Part shown: positions 25,632-33,047 of the stretch, in pieces | Layout of the letters: each line of letters opens with the position of its first letter | Numbering within the stretch: the first letter of the stretch is position 1 | Program-made: the position numbers and the translations under genes | The notes under the pieces: model-generated | Databases searched by the model: none | The model's input: the letters and a program-made list of their open reading frames with translations, nothing else | What the model was told of the DNA's origin: nothing | NCBI GenBank assembly: GCA_016784355.1 | Contig: JADHUV010000018.1 | Location: forward strand, 1-51,487 | Origin: Nitrospira sp. | Lineage (GTDB): Bacteria; Nitrospirota; Thermodesulfovibrionia; UBA6902 | Length of the DNA: 51,487 nt | Reading direction: 5' to 3'

Positions 25632-26843
25632 ATGAACATAAAGAAAATTGGGGTTATTACAAGCGGGGGTGACTGTGGTGGACTTAATGCCGTTATAAAG
25701 GGGATGGCGCGCAAGGCCTATTCAATGGGCATTGAGTCAGTGGTTATACCAAACGGCTATGCAGGGCTGTATAATCTGATTGATATGGAAAATGTCGTGC
25801 TGCTCAACGCTGAGAGGGTCAGCAAGATCGAGGCCTCCCTGGCCGGTTCTGAAGCAGGACACTCCAGGGTAAAGATAAGCAAAATCGATGACCCTAACAA
25901 GTACGACCGCATAAAAGCTGGACTGAAAAAATTCAACATTGACGGATTGGTCATAAGCGGGGGAGATGACACCGGAAGTGTGGTCGTTGATCTTTCATCA
26001 CAGGGGATTCCCTGCATTCACGTACCTAAAACTATGGATCTGGATCTGCAGCCTTACAGCGTAGGGGGCGACTCCGCTATTAACCGCATTTCCGTGTTTG
26101 CACGTGACCTTAAGACAACGGGTATGAGCCATAACCGTATCGTAATACTGGAAGTCTTTGGCCGCTATGTCGGACATACCGCCTTCCGGGGCGGCGTCGG
26201 TGCCGAGGCAGACTGCATACTGATACCTGAAGTCCCTGCTGATTTTGATATTGTCTACGAACACATGAAGGCCACTTATCTGGCAAGAATCGAGCGAAGC
26301 GATGTAAAAGCCGGCACCTATATTATGGTTGTGGCCGAGGGAATTACAAACTCAAATGGAGAAATGTTATTTGACGAATCAGCAGGAATTGATGCCTTTG
26401 GTCACAAGAAACTTGCGGGCGCAGGAAAATATGTTCGCCAGGAGCTTGAAAGACGCCTGAAGGTAGATCCGGAAATCGAGGCCTTCATGAAGCGTAACGG
26501 CATGTATGTTCCCGGCATTTATGCGATCCCAGAAGCCCGCGAGGTCGCACCGGGGCATTTAGTCAGATCAGGACAATCTTCTGCTTATGATGTCAATTTT
26601 GGACAGAAGGCAGGGGCTGCAGCAGTTATTCTCCTATGTGAAGGCTTAACAGGAAACACGGTTGCTAATGTGGAGGGCAACAAGGTTATGTACATGTCAA
26701 CCAAAGAGGCGATCAAGCACAGGGCTGTCAATATTGAGGAGCTTGGCCTCTTTGAGGATCTTGGTATCTGCTTTGGACGTCCGCCGCAGAAGTACAAGCC
26801 GGAACTGATTGAGGAAAACAGGATAAGCGGCAGAAACTATTAA
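25632..26843 (+). CDS. 6-phosphofructokinase, predicted PPi-dependent type
   Basis: 403 residues of the PfkA superfamily. The nucleotide region starts TSGGDCGGLNAVI. The two residues that separate donors are Asp113 in SGGDDT (Gly104 in E. coli PfkA) and Lys133 in VPKTMD (Gly124 in E. coli). Asp plus Lys is the pyrophosphate pattern. The catalytic Asp pair is kept in MDLD, though the usual TIDND reads TMDLD. GRYVGH replaces the MGR motif (Phe for Met). It phosphorylates, reversibly if PPi-driven, fructose 6-phosphate. Shine-Dalgarno AAGGAGGGG is ideal. The gene ends at a clear terminator shared with no one. Confidence 0.9.
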   Translation: MNIKKIGVITSGGDCGGLNAVIKGMARKAYSMGIESVVIPNGYAGLYNLIDMENVVLLNAERVSKIEASLAGSEAGHSRVKISKIDDPNKYDRIKAGLKKFNIDGLVISGGDDTGSVVVDLSSQGIPCIHVPKTMDLDLQPYSVGGDSAINRISVFARDLKTTGMSHNRIVILEVFGRYVGHTAFRGGVGAEADCILIPEVPADFDIVYEHMKATYLARIERSDVKAGTYIMVVAEGITNSNGEMLFDESAGIDAFGHKKLAGAGKYVRQELERRLKVDPEIEAFMKRNGMYVPGIYAIPEAREVAPGHLVRSGQSSAYDVNFGQKAGAAAVILLCEGLTGNTVANVEGNKVMYMSTKEAIKHRAVNIEELGLFEDLGICFGRPPQKYKPELIEENRISGRNY

Positions 26844-26861
26844 AGATCTCTATTGATTTAT

Positions 26862-26903
26862 AAGAGCTCTGTCAGCTTAAGATGCGGACAGAGCTCTTTT
26901 TTT
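26862..26903 (+). terminator. Rho-independent terminator after the his-pfk genes
   Basis: Perfect 12-bp stem (AAGAGCTCTGTC at 26862-26873 with its complement at 26887-26898) around a 13-base loop, followed by a run of T to 26903. It lies 18 bases after the phosphofructokinase stop codon. Confidence 0.93.
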
Positions 26904-26952
26904 ATTTATGGTATTGCCGGACATTCATTTGCCAGCCGTCTTTATTTCTATC

Positions 26953-28188
26953 TTATACCAGATATGAAAAACGCTTACGGAATTCATTAGGACTCATCTT
27001 GCCGGCCTTCGCAAGTTTTGTAATCTTGCCCGAAGAAAAATCATCTTTATCCAGCCGAACCATATAATGCTTTCCTACAATATATGGATCAGCCTTAATA
27101 TCAACATACCTTACACGCGTCCTTTTTGTAGCAGGATCAATAATTTTTGCTAGTGGAATAGGCTTAAGCTTGCCCTCAAAATAAGTAACCATAACGCCGC
27201 CTCTGCCCTTCATCAGCTGGTTAACCGCACTGAAACCAAGATTACGGGTATACTCTGCATCAAAAGGAATAGGATCGGCCGCTCGCAGTTCATACCCAAT
27301 GGTCTTATGAACTGCCTTGATATTAATGCCTCGCGCCTTAAGCTGATCCTGCAGATAATACTGCATGATACGCCCCATCTGAATCTCTGAAAGTCGAAGG
27401 TCTCCCCGCTCATCTTTCTCCAGGTTAGCATATTTTGCAAGTTCCTCAGGATCAATTTTAGCAGCAACTCCCTCGGCCAGAATCGCTACCCCATATGAAT
27501 ACCCCTTGGCCATACGCTTAATGATCGAGCCTTCCAGCACATCAGCAACCTTGCTGAACTTCAGTTTCTTATCCTTAAATTCTTCAGGAATAAGAGTTAG
27601 CGTAGCTCCGGCTGCCTTGCCAATACTCAAAGCCAGATGACCTGCATGGCGGCCCATAGTCGTGACAAAATACCAGCGGGATGTTGTACGTGCATCCTGA
27701 ATAATATTACGCACGATCCCAGTTCCCCAGTGTCGCGCAGTCTCAAACCCGAAGGTAGGTGCACCTCCGGGAAGAGGCAGGTCATTGTCAATAGTCTTGG
27801 GCACATGTACTACAGAAATTACACCCTTCGTCCTCTTGTCAATCTCACGGGCAACATATGCTGTACCATCTCCGCCAATAGTTATGAGATGATTTATCTT
27901 AAGCGCCTTAAGAGCCTTTACCATAGCCTTAAAACTCTCTTCAGGATTATCCGGGAAGTTTCTGGATATCCGTAATATAGATCCGCCCGTGCTGTGTACA
28001 GGCCAGGCATTTTCTAGAGTCAGCTTCATCGTCTTAGTGGTATCTCCACGGAAAAGCCACTTAAATCCATCGAGAAGACCAATTACTTCCATGCCATTAC
28101 GTATAGCCTCAACCGTAGCAGCACTGATAACCCCGTTGATCCCGGGAGCAGGGCCTCCTCCGACAACTATTGCAACTCTTTCTTTCAA
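26953..28188 (-). CDS. 6-phosphofructokinase, predicted ATP-type (GGDGT/PKTIDND)
   Basis: 411 residues from a TTG at 28188, chosen because AGGAGG lies 6 bases upstream; the frame is open further up but without a ribosome site. Motifs: VVGGGPAPGINGV at the N terminus, IGGDGT (residues 104-109; Gly108 at the donor-selecting position), PKTIDND (Lys131) and TTMGRHAGHLAL. Gly plus Lys is the pattern of ATP-using members such as the trypanosomal enzyme, in contrast to the neighbouring gene. Helical insertions near residues 255-300 fit the long group. It is convergent with the first phosphofructokinase, 109 bases apart. Confidence 0.9.
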   Translation of the reverse strand: MKERVAIVVGGGPAPGINGVISAATVEAIRNGMEVIGLLDGFKWLFRGDTTKTMKLTLENAWPVHSTGGSILRISRNFPDNPEESFKAMVKALKALKINHLITIGGDGTAYVAREIDKRTKGVISVVHVPKTIDNDLPLPGGAPTFGFETARHWGTGIVRNIIQDARTTSRWYFVTTMGRHAGHLALSIGKAAGATLTLIPEEFKDKKLKFSKVADVLEGSIIKRMAKGYSYGVAILAEGVAAKIDPEELAKYANLEKDERGDLRLSEIQMGRIMQYYLQDQLKARGINIKAVHKTIGYELRAADPIPFDAEYTRNLGFSAVNQLMKGRGGVMVTYFEGKLKPIPLAKIIDPATKRTRVRYVDIKADPYIVGKHYMVRLDKDDFSSGKITKLAKAGKMSPNEFRKRFSYLV

Positions 28189-28380
28189 AATATTCCTCCT
28201 ATTAATTGTCACGTTACTGAAGATACACTGCACGGCTTAAGGACCGCCCGTTAAGACTCTATAATAAGCAAGGAAAGTGCCTCATATCAAGTGCAAAACC
28301 AGTTTACTTTTTCGATCTGCCGCCTGTATTATCATTCAACGTATAATAGGAATACCTTTAGCATTCAACAGAAATACTTT

Positions 28381-29106
28381 ATGGACTGCCCGAAATGCTC
28401 ATTTCATCAAGCCGATCAGAATACAGAATGCCCCCTGTGCGGCATAGTGTTTGAGAAATACCTCAAACTGCACGAGACATTGTCACGCATAAATAAGTCT
28501 GCAGCACCTACAGAAGAAGCGGGGCTGCTTAAAACTTATTTCTTTTTCACTAAAAACAATATCAATCCATTTGCCCTTGCTGGCAGAGGGATATTATTGC
28601 TGGGTCTGACTCTGTGGAGTTTCTTTTTTTTAACAGGCTCCATTGCCGGCAATGATTCAGGCAAAAGCTTTATGCACATGATCAATCTTCCATTTCATGA
28701 GGCAGGTCATATTATATTTATGCCTTTGGGAAAATTCTTTTCTTCAATCGGCGGCACCATAGTGCAGCTTCTAATACCATTAATATGCCTCATTACATTC
28801 ATTGTCAAGACCAAAGACCCCTTCGGAGCCTCCGTAGCATTGTGGTGGCATGGTCAAAACTATCTTGATATCGCCCCATACATAAATGATGCCCGCACCC
28901 TTAAACTCGTTCTGCTGGGCGGATATGAAGGCAGCTTTACACCTTACGGTTATCATGATTGGGAATACATTCTCACAGAACTCGGACTGCTGAGATATGA
29001 TCATTCAATTGCAATGTTTTCCTTTATCATTGGTTCGGTTCTGATGATAACTGCTATTGCATGGGGCTTGTATATGTTATATTTACAGTATAAAAGTTTA
29101 AGATAA
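28381..29106 (+). CDS. Zinc-ribbon membrane protein with HEAGH motif
   Basis: 241 residues from the ATG at 28381; a GTG at 28291 would add a 30-residue extension that looks non-coding. The N terminus is a zinc ribbon (CPKC, then CPLCGIVFEKYLK). Then come hydrophobic segments, and NLPFHEAGHIIF, an HExxH site as in membrane metallopeptidases (M50-like), with further segments and a C-terminal helix. It may be a membrane protease or a zinc protein of unknown use. There is no ribosome site before the ATG. TATAAT boxes are seen at 28260-28265 and 28342-28347; the second would give a leader of about 27 bases. Confidence 0.75.
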   Translation: MDCPKCSFHQADQNTECPLCGIVFEKYLKLHETLSRINKSAAPTEEAGLLKTYFFFTKNNINPFALAGRGILLLGLTLWSFFFLTGSIAGNDSGKSFMHMINLPFHEAGHIIFMPLGKFFSSIGGTIVQLLIPLICLITFIVKTKDPFGASVALWWHGQNYLDIAPYINDARTLKLVLLGGYEGSFTPYGYHDWEYILTELGLLRYDHSIAMFSFIIGSVLMITAIAWGLYMLYLQYKSLR

Positions 29107-29173
29107 TTCCTCTGAATATTTCTATAAAAGATAATTTCAGACATGATGAATAATAAATGATATCTTCATCCTT

Positions 29174-29179
29174 TATAAT
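29174..29179 (+). promoter_or_regulatory. -10 box 6 bases before the 29186 gene
   Basis: TATAAT, six A/T bases, then ATG at 29186. No ribosome site is present between box and start, consistent with leaderless expression. Confidence 0.5.
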
Positions 29180-29185
29180 AATAAA

Positions 29186-29626
29186 ATGAATAAACGCGTT
29201 TTAGAAAACTATTCTGCCAATGTACTGATAGGACTCGTACTTGGACTAATATACCTCCACCCGGTTGCAATGGTGCTGATTCAGCCGGTACAATCGATAA
29301 ATATCCTGGAGGCCTTTAAATTAGCATTTAGTCCTGATTATTATGTAACCGCTCTCTTCTTCGCCATACTGGGCATGGCCATAGGAATTCTCAATGCATT
29401 TTATTTAAGGACTATTTCAAAGGCAATGAACCGCGTAGAAATGCTGGAAGGACTGCTGCCGATATGCTCCTACTGCAAAAAAATCAGAGATGATACAGGA
29501 ACAGCACCGGGGGAAGGGACGTGGCAGCAGGTTGAACAATATATGCATGAAAAGGCAGCAACAAAGTTTACACATGGGGTCTGCCCGGACTGCGTTGAAA
29601 AGGCATTTCCCCAGAAAAAACCCTGA
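29186..29626 (+). CDS. Two-helix membrane protein with a C-terminal CxxC/CxxC domain
   Basis: 146 residues. Two hydrophobic segments (about 12-32 and 52-74) are followed by MLEGLLPICSYCKKIRDD, an acidic linker, WQQVEQYMHEKAATKFTHGVCPDC. This CSYCKKIRD...SHGxCPxC module is known as a C-terminal tail of many bacterial PAS or response-regulator signalling proteins and probably binds zinc. Here it is joined directly to a membrane pair without any kinase or cyclase domain. Its role is unknown. It converges with the RNase HI-like gene, end to end. Confidence 0.75.
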   Translation: MNKRVLENYSANVLIGLVLGLIYLHPVAMVLIQPVQSINILEAFKLAFSPDYYVTALFFAILGMAIGILNAFYLRTISKAMNRVEMLEGLLPICSYCKKIRDDTGTAPGEGTWQQVEQYMHEKAATKFTHGVCPDCVEKAFPQKKP

Positions 29627-30118
29627 TCAGCTACGTGAAAGTTCCACAGCCTCACGCGCCAGAGCATCAGCTTCCGAATTAAACTCTCTCCTGACATGAC
29701 TTACTTTATATTTTTGAAATCTGTTAAGAAGATCCATGACCTTTTTATAAAGCGGCAGTAATTTCTGATTTTTCACCTTGTAAATTCCATTTACCTGACG
29801 CACAAGAAGCTCGGAATCCGCTGACACGCTGATGTCCGTAACCCCCAGGTCAAGAGCCTTTTCTAGGCCTCTTACAACTGCTGTATACTCCGCAATATTA
29901 TTAGTAGCCGAGCCAATATACTCGGAGATTGTACATTCCGAGTTTACTCCGAGCATGTCTGCATCCTTTTGATTTATTCTGATCACTGCGCCTACGCCGG
30001 AGGGACCGGGATTACCGCTGCATGCACCGTCACTGAACATGACCGCACTTACGGTCTTTATGGACTGACCGCTAAAAAGACTCTGCTGAGTATGTCCATT
30101 CAGATTATCCAGTGGCAT
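29627..30118 (-). CDS. Ribonuclease HI family protein
   Basis: 163 residues with the RNase H fold: FSDGACSGNPGPSGVGAV (first Asp), TNNIAEYTAVVRGLE (Glu), SADSELLVRQVNG (second Asp) and HVRREFNSEADALARE (late Asp). This is the archaeal/short RNase HI type without the basic protrusion. It cuts the RNA strand of RNA-DNA hybrids. An extra N-terminal tail of about 27 residues precedes the core. The ATG overlaps the stop of the zinc-ribbon gene in a TAATG arrangement, a common bacterial pairing. Confidence 0.93.
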   Translation of the reverse strand: MPLDNLNGHTQQSLFSGQSIKTVSAVMFSDGACSGNPGPSGVGAVIRINQKDADMLGVNSECTISEYIGSATNNIAEYTAVVRGLEKALDLGVTDISVSADSELLVRQVNGIYKVKNQKLLPLYKKVMDLLNRFQKYKVSHVRREFNSEADALAREAVELSRS

Positions 30119-30870
30119 TATGCCTCTGTTGTTCCTTCAGAAGGTGATGTTTCCGGCTGCGCTTCAGGTGGCTTGACATACAAAAACCTGTTACAGTGAA
30201 AACACTGATATATCTTGTCATTCTTTTTGATGTCACTGAACAACTGAGGGGGAATATTCCGATGGCAGCCCAGGCATATTTGGTTTTTGACTTCAACCAC
30301 TGCCAAGCCGCCAAGCTTCTTTAAAAGGATCATATAACGGCTGTATATGCTCTCTTCAAGTCCGGCCACATAACTTGCACGCTTAGCCTTCATTTCAGCA
30401 AGCTCTTTAGCAAGCGCCGCCTGCTCCGCCTGAATAACCTTTTCCTGAGTATTAAACTCGGTTTCGGTGACCTTGACCGTAACCTCTTCTTTGGCAACAT
30501 CATCATCAAAAGACTCAAGAGACTCCATAATCTCCAGGATTTCATCCTCTACTGCGATGATCCTCTTCTCAAATCCTTCGATCTCCCGAAGATGTGCATC
30601 ATATTCTTTATTGGTTTTAATATCGCTGCTTCTGGACTTAAGCTTCGTTATTTTGTCCTGAATATCATCAAGCTCTCTTTCCCTGTCTTTTTTCTTTTTT
30701 GTAAAGGTCTCGGAACTTGCCTTGAACTTTTCAAAGGCCGCATGCGCCTCCTGCATGGGTATTCTGAATGTCTCAATTTTACGCGGAATTGCCCCTATCC
30801 TGCCTGCCAGCTCAATAATTAAGCTATCGATTGCCTGAAGTTCAATTAACTCTACTAAATTTTCACTCAA
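30118..30870 (-). CDS. Coiled-coil protein with C4-type zinc ribbon (DUF164-type)
   Basis: 250 residues from TTG at 30870, chosen because GGAGG lies 5 bases upstream; a GTG two codons earlier would leave no spacing. Residues about 30-190 are a long antiparallel coiled coil (many E, K and L heptads). The zinc ribbon CLGCHRNIPPQ...YQCFHCNRFLY lies near residues 198-226, followed by an acidic, Pro-rich tail. The family is widely paired with an RNase HI-like gene, as here, and is thought to act on nucleic acids or ribosomes. The exact function is not established. Confidence 0.9.
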   Translation of the reverse strand: MSENLVELIELQAIDSLIIELAGRIGAIPRKIETFRIPMQEAHAAFEKFKASSETFTKKKKDRERELDDIQDKITKLKSRSSDIKTNKEYDAHLREIEGFEKRIIAVEDEILEIMESLESFDDDVAKEEVTVKVTETEFNTQEKVIQAEQAALAKELAEMKAKRASYVAGLEESIYSRYMILLKKLGGLAVVEVKNQICLGCHRNIPPQLFSDIKKNDKIYQCFHCNRFLYVKPPEAQPETSPSEGTTEA

Positions 30871-30943
30871 TGCCACCTCCAGGTTCTTTACGTCAGTAAT
30901 AAAAGCTTTAATAAATGTGTATATGACCGCATCCGGTGAAGGA

Positions 30944-31020
30944 TGGTGGGCCCACCAGGACTCGAACCTGGGACCAGCCGGTTATGAGCCGGCGGCTCTA
31001 ACCAACTGAGCTATGGGCCC
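30944..31020 (-). tRNA. tRNA with CAT anticodon, probably tRNA-Ile2 (lysidine type)
   Basis: 77 bases with CCA encoded. The cloverleaf is complete: acceptor stem GGGCCCA with TGGGCCC, D-arm GCTCAGTTGGTTAGAGC, anticodon arm GCCGG-CTCATAA-CCGGC and T-arm CCAGG-TTCGAGT-CCTGG. The anticodon CAT reads Met, or Ile (AUA) when its C is changed to lysidine by TilS. The acceptor pairs C4-G69 and C5-G68 are those reported to favour TilS over the Met tRNA, so I lean to Ile2. It is not the initiator, as position 1 pairs with 72. A TATAGT box lies at 31031-31026. Confidence 0.95.
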
Positions 31021-31196
31021 TGCTTACTATAACTAACATGACATTCTATGATATAACTGATATAAAAGTAAATATGTTGGTGGTCGTCAGTGCTGAAACA
31101 GGTACTGGCCGCATAATGCATAGTCAATCTTTCTAAACGAATCTTCCATGACTATGACATGCCTGTCATCTTCATTAAACACCATCGACGCAGATG

Positions 31197-32801
31197 TTAA
31201 TTACTGGATACAGATGAGTCGTTTCCAGCTATACCGGTCACCTCTGCATAAAACTTACATTTACTGCAATTACCCAGCTTCTGAGCAATCGCGCCGCTAA
31301 CTTTTCTGCCGCAATAAGTACCGGCTATGGCCCAGCATACCCTTCCATAATCAGGATAAGCAGGACATCTCATATTGGCAGCCCCCTCAGTTTTTTCCAC
31401 TCCACATTTATGAAAATCCCAGCATGATATCTTAGCCGCATCCTTTTTGTCCTGATACGGAAACAACATACGGAAAGTAGCCCCCTGCCCGGGTGAACTG
31501 TCTACCAGCATAAGTCCATGATGTTCATCCATGATCTTTTTACATATTGCAAGCCCCAGACCTGTGCCTCTTCCTACCTCTTTAGTTGTGACAAAAGGCT
31601 CAAAGATCATATTGATAGACCCTTCAGGCAGGCCTTCTCCTGTATCACTCACCTCTACAGTTACATAATTAACAGAACACTGCTCCTTCATATAAGTCTT
31701 CACAGACAACTTCCCTCCATCGGGCATCGCATCAATTGCATTGGAAATAATATTGTCAAATGCAAGCCTGAGTTGCCCGGCATCAATAAGCACCTCCGGC
31801 AGCGACTGGTCATAAAATGCAGCAATCTCTACATACTGATCAGAGCATACCCCCTTGTAGGCACACAGTGAGTCCTTCAGTACGCCCTCAACCTTCTGGT
31901 ATTTCAGCTCCATCTTTTTCTCACTTGAAAAAGTCAGTACATCCTGGAGAATCCTTTCGAGCCTGACTACTTCCTCCACTACAATTTCAGCATATTCCTT
32001 CTCGCGGGATCCAGGTGCAAGCTTTTTGAACAACCGCCTTGCAAATCCACCCATGGAAGTTAGAGGATTTCTGATCTCATGTGCAACATCAGCAGTGAGC
32101 CTTCCAATTGCAGTCAGCTTTTCCGCCTGTATAAGCTTCCCCTGCATGCTCTGTACTTCCTCAATAGATCTGTTTAAATCCTTATTAAGGTTTTCAATCC
32201 GCTCCTTATCATCCCTGAGTTTCTGGGATATTATGCTTAGTGGGACCGACAGAAGAAATAAAAAGGCGATTCTGACCGCAAAATCTGTCCAGTGAAGATC
32301 AGTAAACTGCTGGCCTCCGCTCATAAAATAAAGCAGGGCTGAAAGAGACGCTATAAGAGCCCCGGGAACAATCCCGAAGTAAAAAGAGTACAAGGCCGTA
32401 ATTAAATAATAAGCATTAAAAAAAGAGCTGGCAAATCCACCTGTTACGCCTACGAGCAGAGACGTATAAACAAGATCAAACACCAGGGCAATAGCATATA
32501 TCTGTCTCTCCTTGTGAGGTGATACATAAAGCCACAGGAATGTAAACAGACTATATACCGCGAAATATGAAAATACACTGGCAACATGATTAAAAGTCTG
32601 CTCGGATATATCGGCAAAAAACATCCAGCCAATACCCCCGCATAAAAGAACAATTCTGAGATAAATAAAGACACTATCGTCAATCTTTATTTCTGTACGT
32701 GACTTGTCAATAATTCTACTAACTATTTTGTCAGTGCCCAGTGGCATTGCTGTTAGAAACGGCAAGACCGAATGCCAATATGCTGTTTTTATCCTTTGCA
32801 C
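31197..32801 (-). CDS. Membrane histidine kinase with C-terminal two-CW domain
   Basis: 534 residues. About six membrane segments (residues 45-192) lead into a short coiled coil and the HisKA domain with phospho-His241 in DVAHEIRNPL. The ATPase domain shows N, G1 (VEVSDTGEGLP) and G2 (GRGTGLGL) boxes. After it, about residues 458-520 carry a Cys-rich tail (CWDFHKCG ... CPAYP ... CWAIAGTYCG ... CSKCKFY), the two-CW domain, which could hold a metal or [Fe-S] centre. No response regulator gene is adjacent. GTG start with AAGGA 6 bases upstream. Confidence 0.93.
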   Translation of the reverse strand: MQRIKTAYWHSVLPFLTAMPLGTDKIVSRIIDKSRTEIKIDDSVFIYLRIVLLCGGIGWMFFADISEQTFNHVASVFSYFAVYSLFTFLWLYVSPHKERQIYAIALVFDLVYTSLLVGVTGGFASSFFNAYYLITALYSFYFGIVPGALIASLSALLYFMSGGQQFTDLHWTDFAVRIAFLFLLSVPLSIISQKLRDDKERIENLNKDLNRSIEEVQSMQGKLIQAEKLTAIGRLTADVAHEIRNPLTSMGGFARRLFKKLAPGSREKEYAEIVVEEVVRLERILQDVLTFSSEKKMELKYQKVEGVLKDSLCAYKGVCSDQYVEIAAFYDQSLPEVLIDAGQLRLAFDNIISNAIDAMPDGGKLSVKTYMKEQCSVNYVTVEVSDTGEGLPEGSINMIFEPFVTTKEVGRGTGLGLAICKKIMDEHHGLMLVDSSPGQGATFRMLFPYQDKKDAAKISCWDFHKCGVEKTEGAANMRCPAYPDYGRVCWAIAGTYCGRKVSGAIAQKLGNCSKCKFYAEVTGIAGNDSSVSSN

Positions 32802-33011
32802 GTTTATCCTTTTTTCATGTCTATATACAACACTTTATTTACGACTCATAACGAATCGCACCTGTTCATGATTACATTTCGGCCAAATTCAGTATTTACT
32901 TTAATAAAAACAACCTCTTAAAAACCTCCCTATTTTATTCAACCCCCTTTATAACAAGGATAATTACCACCTGACTAGCTTTCCATATAAAAAATATCAA
33001 ACCTATGACAG

Positions 33012-33041
33012 TTGAAGTTTAGCCCAGGTATGTTTCATAAT
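33012..33041 (+). promoter_or_regulatory. Promoter ending 6 bases before the MtrA-like gene
   Basis: TTGAAG (33012-33017), 18-base spacer, CATAAT (33036-33041), six bases, then ATG at 33048. The upstream TTG that could be read as a start codon is thus better explained as the -35 box. Confidence 0.5.
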
Positions 33042-33047
33042 ATGCGA

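Noticed and set aside
28291..28380. GTG at 28291 as start of the zinc-ribbon HEAGH protein.
   Set aside because: The added 30 residues are not family-like and the zinc ribbon normally begins at the Met encoded at 28381.
31087..31185. A 32-codon open frame on the minus strand just after the histidine kinase, starting ATG 31185.
   Set aside because: The translation looks protein-like, but no ribosome site precedes the ATG and nothing in it is recognised, so it is not listed as a gene.
33012..33047. TTG at 33012 or ATG at 33030 or 33042 as start of the MtrA-like gene.
   Set aside because: None has a usable ribosome site, and 33012-33041 reads better as a promoter; the ATG at 33048 was preferred.
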